DNA of 64,000 bases from Planctomycetota bacterium (GTDB lineage: Bacteria; Planctomycetota; UBA1135). The first letter of the stretch is position 1. The number at the start of each line of letters is the position of its first letter. Made by a program: the position numbers and the translations under genes. The stretch spans positions 42,385-106,384 of the forward strand of contig JAQBXR010000010.1 of NCBI GenBank assembly GCA_027623295.1. The letters run 5' to 3'. The notes under the pieces are model-generated. The model did no database searches. It was not told the origin of the DNA and worked only from the letters and a program-made list of their open reading frames with translations. Below, piece by piece: positions 26,664 to 35,938 of the stretch.

Positions 26664-27041
26664 TTGAAAGCTACCGAACGGCCAAAGTACAAGGCACCCC
26701 CACCGCCTCGCGACTTCAATCCTCGCCAGTCTTTTTCCACCCGGCAACTGCCGGGTGGAAGTCCTGTTTTCGACAAGGTTTTTCCAACTGCAATCGGCTT
26801 TGCGATTGGATCTGCGATTAGTTTTTTCTTAATCCTCGGCAATCCTGAAAGGATGCGCTTTAGCTTTGGCGGGATTGACCACCCTCTTTTCACCGGCGCC
26901 ATCGCTGGTTTCTGTGTTGGCACCTTGCTCTCGCCTTTGGTGCTATACCTAACGCGAAAGACCAAATCGAATCGTGGGATATTGCCTTGGAGTTTTGGGG
27001 GCGGACTTTTAGCCGGATGTATTATGAACATGATTGGATAG
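26664..27041 (+). CDS. Small two- to three-helix membrane protein, unknown function
   Basis: A 125-residue protein with a proline-rich cytoplasmic start and three hydrophobic stretches (about residues 40-58, 73-96 and 106-124). The TTG at 26664 is preceded by GGGAG. It lies 9 bp after lpoB and overlaps nothing, so it may be cotranscribed. A strong 11-bp hairpin (26735-26760) falls inside the reading frame. No family recognised. Confidence 0.55.
   Translation: MKATERPKYKAPPPPRDFNPRQSFSTRQLPGGSPVFDKVFPTAIGFAIGSAISFFLILGNPERMRFSFGGIDHPLFTGAIAGFCVGTLLSPLVLYLTRKTKSNRGILPWSFGGGLLAGCIMNMIG
26735..26760. repeat. Strong hairpin inside the small membrane protein gene
   Basis: TTCCACCCGGC and GCCGGGTGGAA form a perfect GC-rich 11-bp stem with an AACT loop, 80 bp after the lpoB stop. 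No T-run follows on the plus strand; five T precede it. On the minus strand it is followed by five A. It could reduce readthrough from the lipoprotein operon. Confidence 0.6.
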
Positions 27042-27048
27042 CATTCAC

Positions 27049-28167
27049 ATGTCCATGCGCATCTTTCTCCTCACTTGCACACTAGGGCTCGGCTTTTGCC
27101 TGATGACCTTTTCTTGTTCTTCCGTGACCTTCCAGGAAGATGTCGCGAAAGTTGCAGGGAACGCGAGCGAGGCACGATTAACGCAGCATCTCGTCGCGCT
27201 TACGGGTATGGGTCCGCGTCGCGCTGGTGACCCAGAGATTGGGGTTCGGACTGTTGAATACCTAGAGCGCGAGTTGCACGCGCTTGGTGTGGAAACCGAA
27301 CGTGAAGTCTTTACTTGCACCCCTGAAGTCAAGCTCAGTTTTCAACGCGGAGAGGAAGAGATTGAGATACCAGGCAACTTCTTCTCGCAGACCATTAGCC
27401 AAAGCCGCGTACTGAGTGGATTCGAAGGGAGTGCCGTATTTACAACTGGCGACAACCAACCCGTTCAGCAAATCAATTTGCTCGCAACCATCCCTGGCAC
27501 CAAAAACCCAAACCGCATCCTTGAAATTAGTGCGCACCATGACACGGTGCCAGGAACGGTCGGCGCCGATGACAATACCTCGGGTGTGATGGTGTTATTG
27601 GAGCTGGCACGGTTGCTGCAGCAACATCGTCCGGAATACACGGTCCGACTGTGCTTCTTTGCAGCGGAAGAGATTGGTTTACGGGGCAGTTATGAACACG
27701 TCCGCAGAATGCTGGATAGTGGAGAAGTGGATCAGGTGTTTGGCTTAATCAACATGGACACGGTTGGCTTCTACACCGAGGAAGAGGACTCCCAAGAGTC
27801 GCCTGCACGGATTCCGTTTCTAGTCTGGCCGCCTTCCACCGGGAACTTCTTAGGCATCATCGGAGGGCATGGTTCGGCGAGTCTTGCCCATTTAGTAGAA
27901 GATGCCGGTTCGGTTTATGTAAATGACCTTCCGACCTACACCCTGGCGCGGCTTGGAGCTTTCCTGCCCGATGCACGGCGCAGCGACCACGCCCCCTACT
28001 GGGATGTCGAAATCCCCGCCGTTTTCCTAACCGATACCGCAGAGTTTCGCACCGATACTTATCATCGTCCAAGCGACAACGTAGAAAGTGTGAACCTTGA
28101 AGCTTTGCGAAAAGTTACCGCCTTAGTTTTTTCCGCTGCAGTCAGTGCTTCTGAGCTGGCGAATTAA
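27049..28167 (+). CDS. M28 family zinc aminopeptidase, lipoprotein
   Basis: A 372-residue exported metallopeptidase of the M28 type, resembling glutaminyl-peptide cyclotransferase and aminopeptidases. The lipobox is LMTFSCSS. Zinc-site residues are seen in ISAHHDTVPG, GADDNTSG, FFAAEEIGLRG, INMDTVGFY and the final His in DTYHRPSDN. It likely trims peptides in the periplasm. The ATG at 27049 starts 8 bp after the preceding gene. An in-frame TTG at 27034 and an ATG at 27055 are alternatives. Confidence 0.88.
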   Translation: MSMRIFLLTCTLGLGFCLMTFSCSSVTFQEDVAKVAGNASEARLTQHLVALTGMGPRRAGDPEIGVRTVEYLERELHALGVETEREVFTCTPEVKLSFQRGEEEIEIPGNFFSQTISQSRVLSGFEGSAVFTTGDNQPVQQINLLATIPGTKNPNRILEISAHHDTVPGTVGADDNTSGVMVLLELARLLQQHRPEYTVRLCFFAAEEIGLRGSYEHVRRMLDSGEVDQVFGLINMDTVGFYTEEEDSQESPARIPFLVWPPSTGNFLGIIGGHGSASLAHLVEDAGSVYVNDLPTYTLARLGAFLPDARRSDHAPYWDVEIPAVFLTDTAEFRTDTYHRPSDNVESVNLEALRKVTALVFSAAVSASELAN

Positions 28168-28168
28168 A

Positions 28169-30415
28169 ATGCGAACGTACTCAATGACCTGCGTTCTTCT
28201 GAGTCTTGCGTTAAGTAATTCTTCGCTAAAGGCACAGCAGGGAGACCGCGAGGGTGAAGTGCAAGAAGCGGTGGAGCGACAGTGGAATATTCCCGACGCC
28301 CCCGTGCGTACTCCGCTAGAGGCCTTGGATTTGTTCCAGCTACCTCCGGGCTATGTCATTGAGGCTGTTGCAACCGAACCCCTCATTCAAGACCCTATCG
28401 ATTGTTGCTGGGATGCTTCTGGGCGCTTGTGGGTGGTCGAAATGAATACCTTTATGCCCGACGCCGACGGCCACGGAGAGCTCGAACCCGGTTGCTCCAT
28501 TGCGATTCTCAGTGACCAAGATAACGATGGCGTTTTCGACCAGCGCACTTCCTTCTTGGATGAGCTCATTCTGCCGCGCTCGGTTTGCTTGGTCCCGGGA
28601 GGCGTTGTTGCGATCCTTCCACCCGAAATCGTATTCCTCCAAGACACCGATGGAAATGGCCTTCCGGATAAGCGGGAAGTTTTATCCGATCAAGTCACCG
28701 CTGGCTTAAGTAACCCAGAACATGCAGCAAACAGTTTAACTTTAGGTTTGGACAACTGGCTCTATGTTGCGAACCACGACCGACGTTACCGACGTGTGGA
28801 TGGAAGTTGGGTTAGTGAACGGTCTGCCTCAGGCGGACAATGGGGCATGAGCCAAGATGATTGGGGCCGCTTGGCTTTCAACTACAACTCTTCTTGCGTT
28901 CATGTGAATTGGGTTCCGCCAGCGTCTGCGGTGCGCAATGAAGTGTTTCGTGGGCGCGGCACGAATATCAGCACCAAGGCAAGTACCGAAGTGTTTTCAT
29001 CGCGCATCAATCCCGGGGTAAACCGAGGATACCGTACGGAAACTTTGCGCGCGGATGGAAGTTTGGCTCGACTGACCGGTGCCTGTGGGCCGGCTTGGTT
29101 TACAGGGACAAGCCTAGACGAGGCAGACCGTGGACGCTTATTTCAGTGCGAACCCTGCGCCAACTTGGTGCAGCGTTATGACGTGGAAGATGTGAACGGA
29201 GAAGTTCGCGCAACCTTACTGGGGAATGCAGAGGACTTGGACTTCTTAACCTCGACCGATGAACGATTCCGTCCGGTGAACTTGCGCGTCGGACCGGATG
29301 GCTCGCTTTATGTTGTGGACCTTTACCGCGGGATCTTGCAGCACCGGGTTTTCTTGACTTCCTTTCTCCGACGTCAGGCGGAAGAGCGTGGCTTGGTGAA
29401 ACCACATGGCCTGGGCCGCATCTGGCGGATCCGACACCAAGAGGCCACCGTAGAAGAGGCGGTGGATTTATCCCAACTATCGGACATGGGATTAGTGCGC
29501 TTGCTTGGGCATAAAAATGCTTGGCAACGTCGTACCGCGCAACGCTTGTTAGTCGGGCGGGCGGTTTCCGAAGATGTGATTACAGCGCTAAGTCATAGCG
29601 CATTTGACATAACCTCGGGCATGGGGCGCGTGCATGCGCTGTGGACTTTAGAGGGCCTGGGGCAATTGAATGTGCAAGCGGTTTTTAAAGCTTATAGGAA
29701 AGGCGGCGATGCAAAGTGGATGGTGCAACTTTTAAAAGCAGTCGCTCCATTCCTAAAGGACGACCAAATCGTCAAGGAGTTTTCTTCCCTGCCCACGCCA
29801 GAGAGCCGCGAAGTGCGTTGGCAATTAGCCTTCAGCCTCGGCGAAAGCCAAAGTTCAGTAGCACTCACCATGCTCATGGAACTTTTCCAATCCGACCCTG
29901 CCGATGTCATTTTGCGCGATGCCGTCTTAAGCAGCCTCGGCGGAAGAGAGCATTTGGCCATGCTGCAACTTCCCGCAGATGCGCAAGAAGACCCGCATCA
30001 AGCAGCCTTCCTAAAGGAGCTCGTTCAATGCGTGAGCAAGCGCCAAAAATTGGCGGCCAAGCGTTCCGTAAATGCAGCTGAGCCAACTCCAGGGCAGTCT
30101 CTCTACGAAGCGACCTGTGGTGCATGTCATCAACGCGATGGTGCCGGACTCACCGGACTCGCTCCCCCACTTGCAAACTCGGAATGGCTTTCCCTTTCCG
30201 ATGAGAAACTTGCATCTCTAGTCTTGAAGGGCATCAGTGGTCCAATTCAGGTTGCTGGGGAAGACTACGATTTGAGCATGCCTGGCTGGTCCTCCCTCTC
30301 GGACCAAGATCTAGCGGCGATCCTAAGTTATGTTTCCAAGCAGTGGGCGGAAAACCCACACGAGTTCTCCGCTGCAACCGTCGCCAAGGCAAGAGCTGCT
30401 ATGGCAAAGGAGTGA
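28169..30415 (+). CDS. PVC-type dehydrogenase-like protein with C-terminal cytochrome c
   Basis: A 748-residue secreted protein with a signal peptide (SMTCVLLSLALSNSSLKAQ). Residues about 35-420 form a beta-propeller-like sugar/PQQ-dehydrogenase-related domain (FQLPPGYVIEAVATEPLI, RLWVVEMNTF, DQDNDGVFD, DLYRGILQHR), typical of the large planctomycete family of heme-binding membrane dehydrogenases. A helical HEAT-like segment follows. The end is a cytochrome c domain with CGACHQRDGAGLTGLAPPLANS. The substrate is unknown. The ATG at 28169 lies 1 bp after the peptidase stop; an upstream GTG at 28145 would overlap it. The end overlaps the convergent DUF1080 gene by 17 bp. Confidence 0.85.
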   Translation: MRTYSMTCVLLSLALSNSSLKAQQGDREGEVQEAVERQWNIPDAPVRTPLEALDLFQLPPGYVIEAVATEPLIQDPIDCCWDASGRLWVVEMNTFMPDADGHGELEPGCSIAILSDQDNDGVFDQRTSFLDELILPRSVCLVPGGVVAILPPEIVFLQDTDGNGLPDKREVLSDQVTAGLSNPEHAANSLTLGLDNWLYVANHDRRYRRVDGSWVSERSASGGQWGMSQDDWGRLAFNYNSSCVHVNWVPPASAVRNEVFRGRGTNISTKASTEVFSSRINPGVNRGYRTETLRADGSLARLTGACGPAWFTGTSLDEADRGRLFQCEPCANLVQRYDVEDVNGEVRATLLGNAEDLDFLTSTDERFRPVNLRVGPDGSLYVVDLYRGILQHRVFLTSFLRRQAEERGLVKPHGLGRIWRIRHQEATVEEAVDLSQLSDMGLVRLLGHKNAWQRRTAQRLLVGRAVSEDVITALSHSAFDITSGMGRVHALWTLEGLGQLNVQAVFKAYRKGGDAKWMVQLLKAVAPFLKDDQIVKEFSSLPTPESREVRWQLAFSLGESQSSVALTMLMELFQSDPADVILRDAVLSSLGGREHLAMLQLPADAQEDPHQAAFLKELVQCVSKRQKLAAKRSVNAAEPTPGQSLYEATCGACHQRDGAGLTGLAPPLANSEWLSLSDEKLASLVLKGISGPIQVAGEDYDLSMPGWSSLSDQDLAAILSYVSKQWAENPHEFSAATVAKARAAMAKE

Positions 30416-30986
30416 TGCTGAATCCGCGCCACCAGACATCGGTCTTGGCGCCACCATGCACCTGTAATCCGATGTAACCCTTAGCGTTGACATCGTCTTC
30501 AAAATCGGCGCAAGGCACACCGTTCACCCAGGACTGAATGCGCGTGCCTTCACAGCGAATGCGGTAGTGGTTCCAATCATCCACTAGAAAAGCTGCAAGG
30601 GCGGCTGGTTTGTCTTCGTTAGAGTCCAGCCAACCCCGCCGCGCTTCATCGTAAAGGCCTCCCGACCACGCACGTTCACTTGGGTCGACTTCGATTTGAT
30701 ACCCAAAAATCTTGGTGCCACTGTCCTTAAGCTGCGAGCGTATTTGAATCCCCGAGTTACCACCCTCGATCTTGAGGTCCACTTCTAACTCGAAATCAGC
30801 ATATTGTTCACGGCTCACTAGAAACGAATTCCGTGGTAAATCACGTCCCTGACCATGAATCACCCCGTCAGGCGTGCGTGAAAAGCTAGCTTCCCCAATC
30901 AAAAACCACTCGGATTGGGGCGAATCCAGAAGCGGCGTCTGACACGAGGGAATCAGAAGAAGAAACAGTAGGAATCGCCGAGGCAT
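30399..30986 (-). CDS. DUF1080 (3-keto-disaccharide hydrolase family) lipoprotein
   Basis: A 195-residue lipoprotein (lipobox LLLIPSCQ) with a single concanavalin-like DUF1080 domain: FELEVDLKIEGGNSGIQIRS, GYQIEVD, DWNHYRIRCEGTRIQSWVNG and GYIGLQVHGG near the end. Members are greatly expanded in planctomycetes and some hydrolyse 3-keto-glycosides. The actual substrate cannot be read from sequence. Convergent with the heme dehydrogenase gene, with overlapping ends. Confidence 0.85.
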   Translation of the reverse strand: MPRRFLLFLLLIPSCQTPLLDSPQSEWFLIGEASFSRTPDGVIHGQGRDLPRNSFLVSREQYADFELEVDLKIEGGNSGIQIRSQLKDSGTKIFGYQIEVDPSERAWSGGLYDEARRGWLDSNEDKPAALAAFLVDDWNHYRIRCEGTRIQSWVNGVPCADFEDDVNAKGYIGLQVHGGAKTDVWWRGFSITPLP

Positions 30987-31072
30987 GGAAGCACTCTAAC
31001 CGAGCAATGCTAGAATCCGGGTTCTCGTCGGCCCGAACTCCCCTTAGCTGACCATTCCTAGACCATCCAGAC

Positions 31073-32314
31073 ATGAACCCTCTGTTTAACATTACCTTCA
31101 CCGAAGAGCAGCTCGCATGGCGTGAGAAGGCTCATGAAATCGCGGTGAAGCACCTCCTTCCTAATGCCCTGAAGCACGATAAAGAGTCGAGCTTTAATGA
31201 AGCCGGTTTCAAGGCGGCCGCAGATGCTGGCATGCTCGGCGTTTGGATTCCTAAGGAGTACGGCGGTTCCGGCGACGGCATCATGGCCCTGGCTTTGATG
31301 GTCGAAGAATTCTCCAAGGCTGACCCGGCATTCGGTGTTGCCTTTGCGGTAAACGCACTTGGTTCCATCCCAATCATTGTGGGCGGAACGCATGAGCAGA
31401 AAGCCAAGTACTTGCCACTCGTTGCTTCTGGCAAAGCAGCTTGTGCTTTTGCACTCTCTGAGAAGTTTGCCGGCTCCGATGCTGGTGGTCTTTCGGTGCG
31501 TGCAGAAAAGGAAGGCGACACTTGGACCATCCGTGGCGAAAAGAAGTGGACCACCAATGGTTCCCGCGCCAACATCATCACTTGCTTTGCGGTAACTGAT
31601 CCGAACTCACGCTCGCGCCGTATCTCAGCCTTCATCGTTGAGGACACTGATCCTGGCTTCTCCATCAAGAAGCTGGAAGACAAGATGGGCATTCGCGCGG
31701 TTCCAGTTTGCGAGACCGTGTTTGATGGCATCAAGCTTGGCGACGACCGCCTGATTGGCGGCGTTCCAGGGCTTGGATTCAAGCATTCCATGATGACCCT
31801 CGACCTGGCTCGTCCGGGTGTTGCTGCCCAAGCCGTGGGGACTGCAGCTGGCGCATTAGAGCTTGCTACCGTTTACGCCGGACGTCGTAAGCAGTTTGGC
31901 CAAGCCATCTCTGGCTTCCAAATGATTCAGGCTATGCTCGCCGACATGGCGCAACAGACCGAAGCTGCACGCTGGTTGGTTTATCAAACCGCCGCACAAG
32001 CCGATGCTGGTTACAAAGGTGTGACCAAGATCGCAGCAATGGCCAAGTGTTTCGCTACCGACGTTGCTGTGAAAGTGGCTACCGACGCGGTGCAAATCTT
32101 TGGTGGTTACGGCTTCATGGAAGATTACCCAATCGCCAAGTACTACCGCGACGCAAAGATCTTGCAGATCTACGAAGGCACCAACCAGATTCAACGCATC
32201 GTGATTGCGCGGAATCTGATTAAAGAGTCCATGCACTTGGATTACTACAACGCGGTGATCCCTTCCGAGACCCAAGAGTCCTTCGGCGCCGACCCGGTGA
32301 CCGCGAACGTCTAA
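31073..32314 (+). CDS. Acyl-CoA dehydrogenase
   Basis: A 413-residue FAD flavoenzyme that introduces the alpha-beta double bond in acyl-CoA. Motifs: FALSEKFAGSDAGG and GEKKWTTNGSRA for FAD and substrate, RRKQFGQAISGFQ, QIFGGYGFMEDYP, and the catalytic Glu in QIYEGTNQIQRIV. Chain-length preference cannot be told. Together with the branched-chain dehydrogenase operon it fits amino-acid and fatty-acid breakdown. It stands alone, with a hairpin after its stop. Confidence 0.93.
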   Translation: MNPLFNITFTEEQLAWREKAHEIAVKHLLPNALKHDKESSFNEAGFKAAADAGMLGVWIPKEYGGSGDGIMALALMVEEFSKADPAFGVAFAVNALGSIPIIVGGTHEQKAKYLPLVASGKAACAFALSEKFAGSDAGGLSVRAEKEGDTWTIRGEKKWTTNGSRANIITCFAVTDPNSRSRRISAFIVEDTDPGFSIKKLEDKMGIRAVPVCETVFDGIKLGDDRLIGGVPGLGFKHSMMTLDLARPGVAAQAVGTAAGALELATVYAGRRKQFGQAISGFQMIQAMLADMAQQTEAARWLVYQTAAQADAGYKGVTKIAAMAKCFATDVAVKVATDAVQIFGGYGFMEDYPIAKYYRDAKILQIYEGTNQIQRIVIARNLIKESMHLDYYNAVIPSETQESFGADPVTANV

Positions 32315-32342
32315 GCGAACACCGCTTTAGTTCTACACCATC

Positions 32343-32372
32343 AAGGGTGAGTTTCGAAAGAAGCTCACCCTT
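32343..32372 (+). terminator. Hairpin after acyl-CoA dehydrogenase gene
   Basis: AAGGGTGAG (32343-32351) and CTCACCCTT (32364-32372) form a perfect 9-bp stem with a 12-nt loop, 28 bp after the stop. The tail TTAATCTAC is only modestly T-rich, so termination may be partial. Confidence 0.6.
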
Positions 32373-32499
32373 AATCTACTAAGCGGTACATCATCCACGA
32401 GGCTACGCTGCGTAGAGGAGCCCAAGCCTAAAGCACGGAGTTGGGAAGGGGTAGGAGCAGCCATGTCAGTCCTTAGAGTCGATGGTAGTGTATGCGCGC

Positions 32500-33429
32500 A
32501 TGCGCTTTTCCGTCATCCTCCTGCTGGCCGCTTTTGTCGGCTGTGGTACACCAGTGACCACTCATTCCTGGGCTGACCAAACCATGCGCTTGGCTTCCTC
32601 GCTTGAGCTCGCTGGCGCCAAGCTTCAAGCGCAAGCCAATGCTCATTTCGCGCCGGACTCTGCCGAGTTCTTGAGTGTTAGCTTGACCGGCCGGGAGATT
32701 GAAAATGATTTCGCGCGTCAAGTCATGGCGTGGAAAGCTCTCGACACCTACGCAACCCATGTAGAAGGAATTTTGGATAGTCGCGCTATGGAGAGTGAGC
32801 GAGTCCAAGAAGTTGCGCGGGCGTTCCATGAACTGCACCGTCACTTACTGCAATCGGGAATTGCAGACAAGTTAGGTTTGACGGTTGCCATGCATCGTGC
32901 CACGGTGCAAAGAATTTTGACAACCAAAAGCATGGTGTCGGCGTTGGAGGCTGCTCAGCCGGCGGTTGCTGTTTTGTGCACTCACTTAGCAGAGGCCTCG
33001 AAGCAATTGGAAGGCAATCTAGATAACTGGCTGGATACTTGCTTACGTCAGATCGATTCCAAGTGGCGGACTTCTTTAGATGGCTACGCTCTCTTGTTAG
33101 CGCAGAAACGTGAGCTGGAACAACAAATTGCAGCCCAAGCAGCGGGCGCGACCAAACGTGAAGGCGATCCTGCAGGCGAGCTACTTAAGGTAGAAACCTT
33201 ATTACGTAGCAGTGAAAGCTGGCGCAAGCTCTATACCGAAGAGCAGGGAACGATTGCGCTCGCCTTCCGTGATGCACGCATTCATGTGCAAAAAACGGCC
33301 CACGCTGTTTTGGAGTGGGGCATTGCCCACCGCGAAATCACCAAAGCTATGCGCAGTGATTCTGGTTTCGCAAACACGCGCTTGTTAGAGGCCAGCGCAA
33401 AGGAACTCGCGCCGGCAACGGTCGACTAG
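32500..33429 (+). CDS. Helical lipoprotein of unknown function
   Basis: A 309-residue lipoprotein: signal with lipobox LLAAFVGCG. The mature part is almost wholly helical with heptad-like stretches (SSLELAGAKLQAQANAHF, VARAFHELHRHLLQSG, LLAQKRELEQQIAAQAA), suggesting a coiled-coil bundle. I recognise no family. The ATG at 32500 gives a clean signal peptide; an ATG at 32482 adds six residues. It is flanked by a terminator upstream and a convergent peptidase gene. Confidence 0.65.
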   Translation: MRFSVILLLAAFVGCGTPVTTHSWADQTMRLASSLELAGAKLQAQANAHFAPDSAEFLSVSLTGREIENDFARQVMAWKALDTYATHVEGILDSRAMESERVQEVARAFHELHRHLLQSGIADKLGLTVAMHRATVQRILTTKSMVSALEAAQPAVAVLCTHLAEASKQLEGNLDNWLDTCLRQIDSKWRTSLDGYALLLAQKRELEQQIAAQAAGATKREGDPAGELLKVETLLRSSESWRKLYTEEQGTIALAFRDARIHVQKTAHAVLEWGIAHREITKAMRSDSGFANTRLLEASAKELAPATVD

Positions 33430-33430
33430 C

Positions 33431-35938
33431 TTACTGCTCAAGCAAACGGCGCACACGCGCGTCTGGCTCATGGGCGTTCAAGTAACGCACTTCCGCCGTG
33501 AACAGGTCATGGCGTCCACCGATGGCGGTCACTCCAGCACGCCGGAGTAAAGCGCTCTTTGAATAGATTGCATTACGCAGAGTGTCAAGAATGGATTGTT
33601 GCCCTGGCGCAAGAGCCGTGGCGTCGATTGAGCTAAGCCATGGAGTGAGGTGCCTGATCGCAGCGCTGCGGATGCGCGTGCTATTCCCCTTCCAAGAAAG
33701 CGGAAGCAAGATGGATCGGACTTGAGGGGCCACACTGCTCTCCAAGTCTTGGTGCGCTAAGGCGGCAAGGACTTCCATGGCGGCGGTGTGAAGACGTTCA
33801 CCTTCTCCTTCTTCGCCTTTCAACTGTGCAGCAGCAAAGGCAAGACGGTCAAGAGGATCTTGGCCTTCAGCAAGAGCGCGGAACGCACTGACCCGCAAAC
33901 CGGTGAGTGCCTTTTGATCGCGGTAAGTCGCGGACAGCAAGTCATGGATTGCTGGGTCACTCTCATAAGTGCAAATCCAGTCCCACAAACTTGCGCGCAC
34001 CTGCGCATTCTTTTCACCTGCAAAGGAAGCACGCACTACAGCCACATTCGCAGGGCTCTGTCCACGGTTACGCAATGCCTTCACCGCCTCTAAGCGCACG
34101 CCGGGTTCTTTATCGAAGCGTGCGACAGTCCAAAGGACTTCCGTGGTTTGCGGATTGCTGTAATCAGCAAGGTCACGCACTGCAAGAACTCGGGAGCGTG
34201 CACTCCAACCCTTGATTGCGCGCAACTCGGTCGTGCTCGCCGGTTCATGCACGGTCAACTTGGCCGGAACGTAAACATGGGGATCAAATTCGACCCAACC
34301 ATCAAAGTTCGCTCCCGTGCTAACCTCAAAGACCTGGTCTTCTTGCGTGATCCAAAACCTTGTTTCGCGCCAGTTTCCACCTTCATGCCAACGCACATCG
34401 AGGGGGAACTCGAAAGCTGCCGGGACACCGCCGGCTAAAGACTGAGTTTGCGTAACGTGCACTTGCAGATCACGACCGCGCCGAATCCAGGAAAGATCTA
34501 GCTCTGGATAACCCGGAGCATAAACCCATTGCGCGAACACTTGCTCGAAGTCACGCCCGCTGGCATCTTCCAAAGCTTTTTGCAGATCCTGACTATGTAC
34601 CGAACGATAAGCGTTGCGGTGCAAATAAATCTCCAAGGCGGCACGGAACTTTTCTTCGCCAATTATGCCGCGGAACAAGTTTGCACGGGAAGCGCCACCT
34701 GGATAAATAGTGCCATCGAAAAACAAATCCATCGGCAGCCGATATTCTGACTTTACTAGAGGGCGCAGGTTCTCATCGCGGCAAGCGCGCAAGTAACCAT
34801 CAAGGGTGTTGCCCATGGCGACTTGGAAAGCAGCCTCGCCATCGCGGTGACGACGATAAAGCAGATCGAAGTAGGTTGCAAAACCTTCATTCAGCCAAGC
34901 GTGGGTCCAATCGATGCAGGTGACAATGTCACCGAACCACTGATGCGCAGCTTCATGCGCAACCAGCCCCCAACTCGGGCTCTCTTCTTGATAAGCCGCG
35001 GAGTGCAAAGCATTGCGCGCGACTGTGGTGGCGGAAACATTTTCCATGCCACCGAAAGGAAAATCGCGTACAGCAACTTGTGCGTACTTAGCGAATGGAT
35101 AACGGAATCCGGTGTAATCACTAATGAAGCCGAGGATGGCGCCAGTTTCACTAAAGGATGCCGACAGTAGATCGACATCGGCTGGTTCTCCGACATACCA
35201 CAAGTCGACGTCTTCCCAATGATCTTCCAACTTCAGCAACGGACCTGCTGCAAAAGTGAAAAGATAGGTTGGCATTTCTTGATCCAATACCCAGGTATCT
35301 GAAACGGTGAAGCCATCTTCAGAAACTTCGTGGCCGACCAACTCCCCCGCTGCGACAGTAATCCAACTGCGTGGAACTCGTGCGCGCAAGGTATGCGTGG
35401 CGCGGTCCGATGGAGTGTCATTGCAAGGGAACCAAAAACGCGCACGCTGGGCTTCCCCTTGCGTAAACACGTGGGGTGGATGGTCCACGCCACTCTCTTC
35501 GGGCAAAACAAAATGCATGCCCGCCAAAGGCGAGGTGCGATATTGAATGTCTAAAGGAATCACTGTGCCGGCTGGCACTTCCTTCGCAAGAGGAATATGC
35601 AGAGTGCGCTTTTTTGAAACGAAAGGGAGCAAAGCAGCGCGCGAGGTCTCCGTGGTGACGCTGAGGATCTCCATGTCCGCTGCATCGAGCACAATTTCTT
35701 GCAACGCACGTGTAGCACGCAAGCGGATCCGCGTAGTCCCGACCAACTCTGCGCGGTCGGCGCGCATTTCGATTTCTAAACCGTAAGACAGGGCGTCGTA
35801 ACCTCGGTCCACTGGTTTGTGCACCACTGGCACCGGGGGATCATCGACAGCAGCTTCCGATTCTGGGACCACGCAAGCGGTGAGCCCAAACAGAAGGGAA
35901 ACTACAAGAAAAAATGGATCAGGGTTTAGACGACGCAT
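33431..35938 (-). CDS. M1 family zinc metallo-aminopeptidase, lipoprotein
   Basis: An 835-residue exported aminopeptidase. The lipobox is LFGLTACV. The M1 signature is complete: substrate-binding FGGMENVSATT, zinc-binding HEAAHQWFGD and the third ligand in WLNEGFATYFD about 18 residues later. The last 250 residues are helical and HEAT-like (PGVRLEAVKALRNRG, VRASLWDWICTYES). It would degrade peptides outside the cytoplasm. The start overlaps the end of the GHMP kinase gene by 20 bp on the same strand. Confidence 0.93.
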   Translation of the reverse strand: MRRLNPDPFFLVVSLLFGLTACVVPESEAAVDDPPVPVVHKPVDRGYDALSYGLEIEMRADRAELVGTTRIRLRATRALQEIVLDAADMEILSVTTETSRAALLPFVSKKRTLHIPLAKEVPAGTVIPLDIQYRTSPLAGMHFVLPEESGVDHPPHVFTQGEAQRARFWFPCNDTPSDRATHTLRARVPRSWITVAAGELVGHEVSEDGFTVSDTWVLDQEMPTYLFTFAAGPLLKLEDHWEDVDLWYVGEPADVDLLSASFSETGAILGFISDYTGFRYPFAKYAQVAVRDFPFGGMENVSATTVARNALHSAAYQEESPSWGLVAHEAAHQWFGDIVTCIDWTHAWLNEGFATYFDLLYRRHRDGEAAFQVAMGNTLDGYLRACRDENLRPLVKSEYRLPMDLFFDGTIYPGGASRANLFRGIIGEEKFRAALEIYLHRNAYRSVHSQDLQKALEDASGRDFEQVFAQWVYAPGYPELDLSWIRRGRDLQVHVTQTQSLAGGVPAAFEFPLDVRWHEGGNWRETRFWITQEDQVFEVSTGANFDGWVEFDPHVYVPAKLTVHEPASTTELRAIKGWSARSRVLAVRDLADYSNPQTTEVLWTVARFDKEPGVRLEAVKALRNRGQSPANVAVVRASFAGEKNAQVRASLWDWICTYESDPAIHDLLSATYRDQKALTGLRVSAFRALAEGQDPLDRLAFAAAQLKGEEGEGERLHTAAMEVLAALAHQDLESSVAPQVRSILLPLSWKGNSTRIRSAAIRHLTPWLSSIDATALAPGQQSILDTLRNAIYSKSALLRRAGVTAIGGRHDLFTAEVRYLNAHEPDARVRRLLEQ

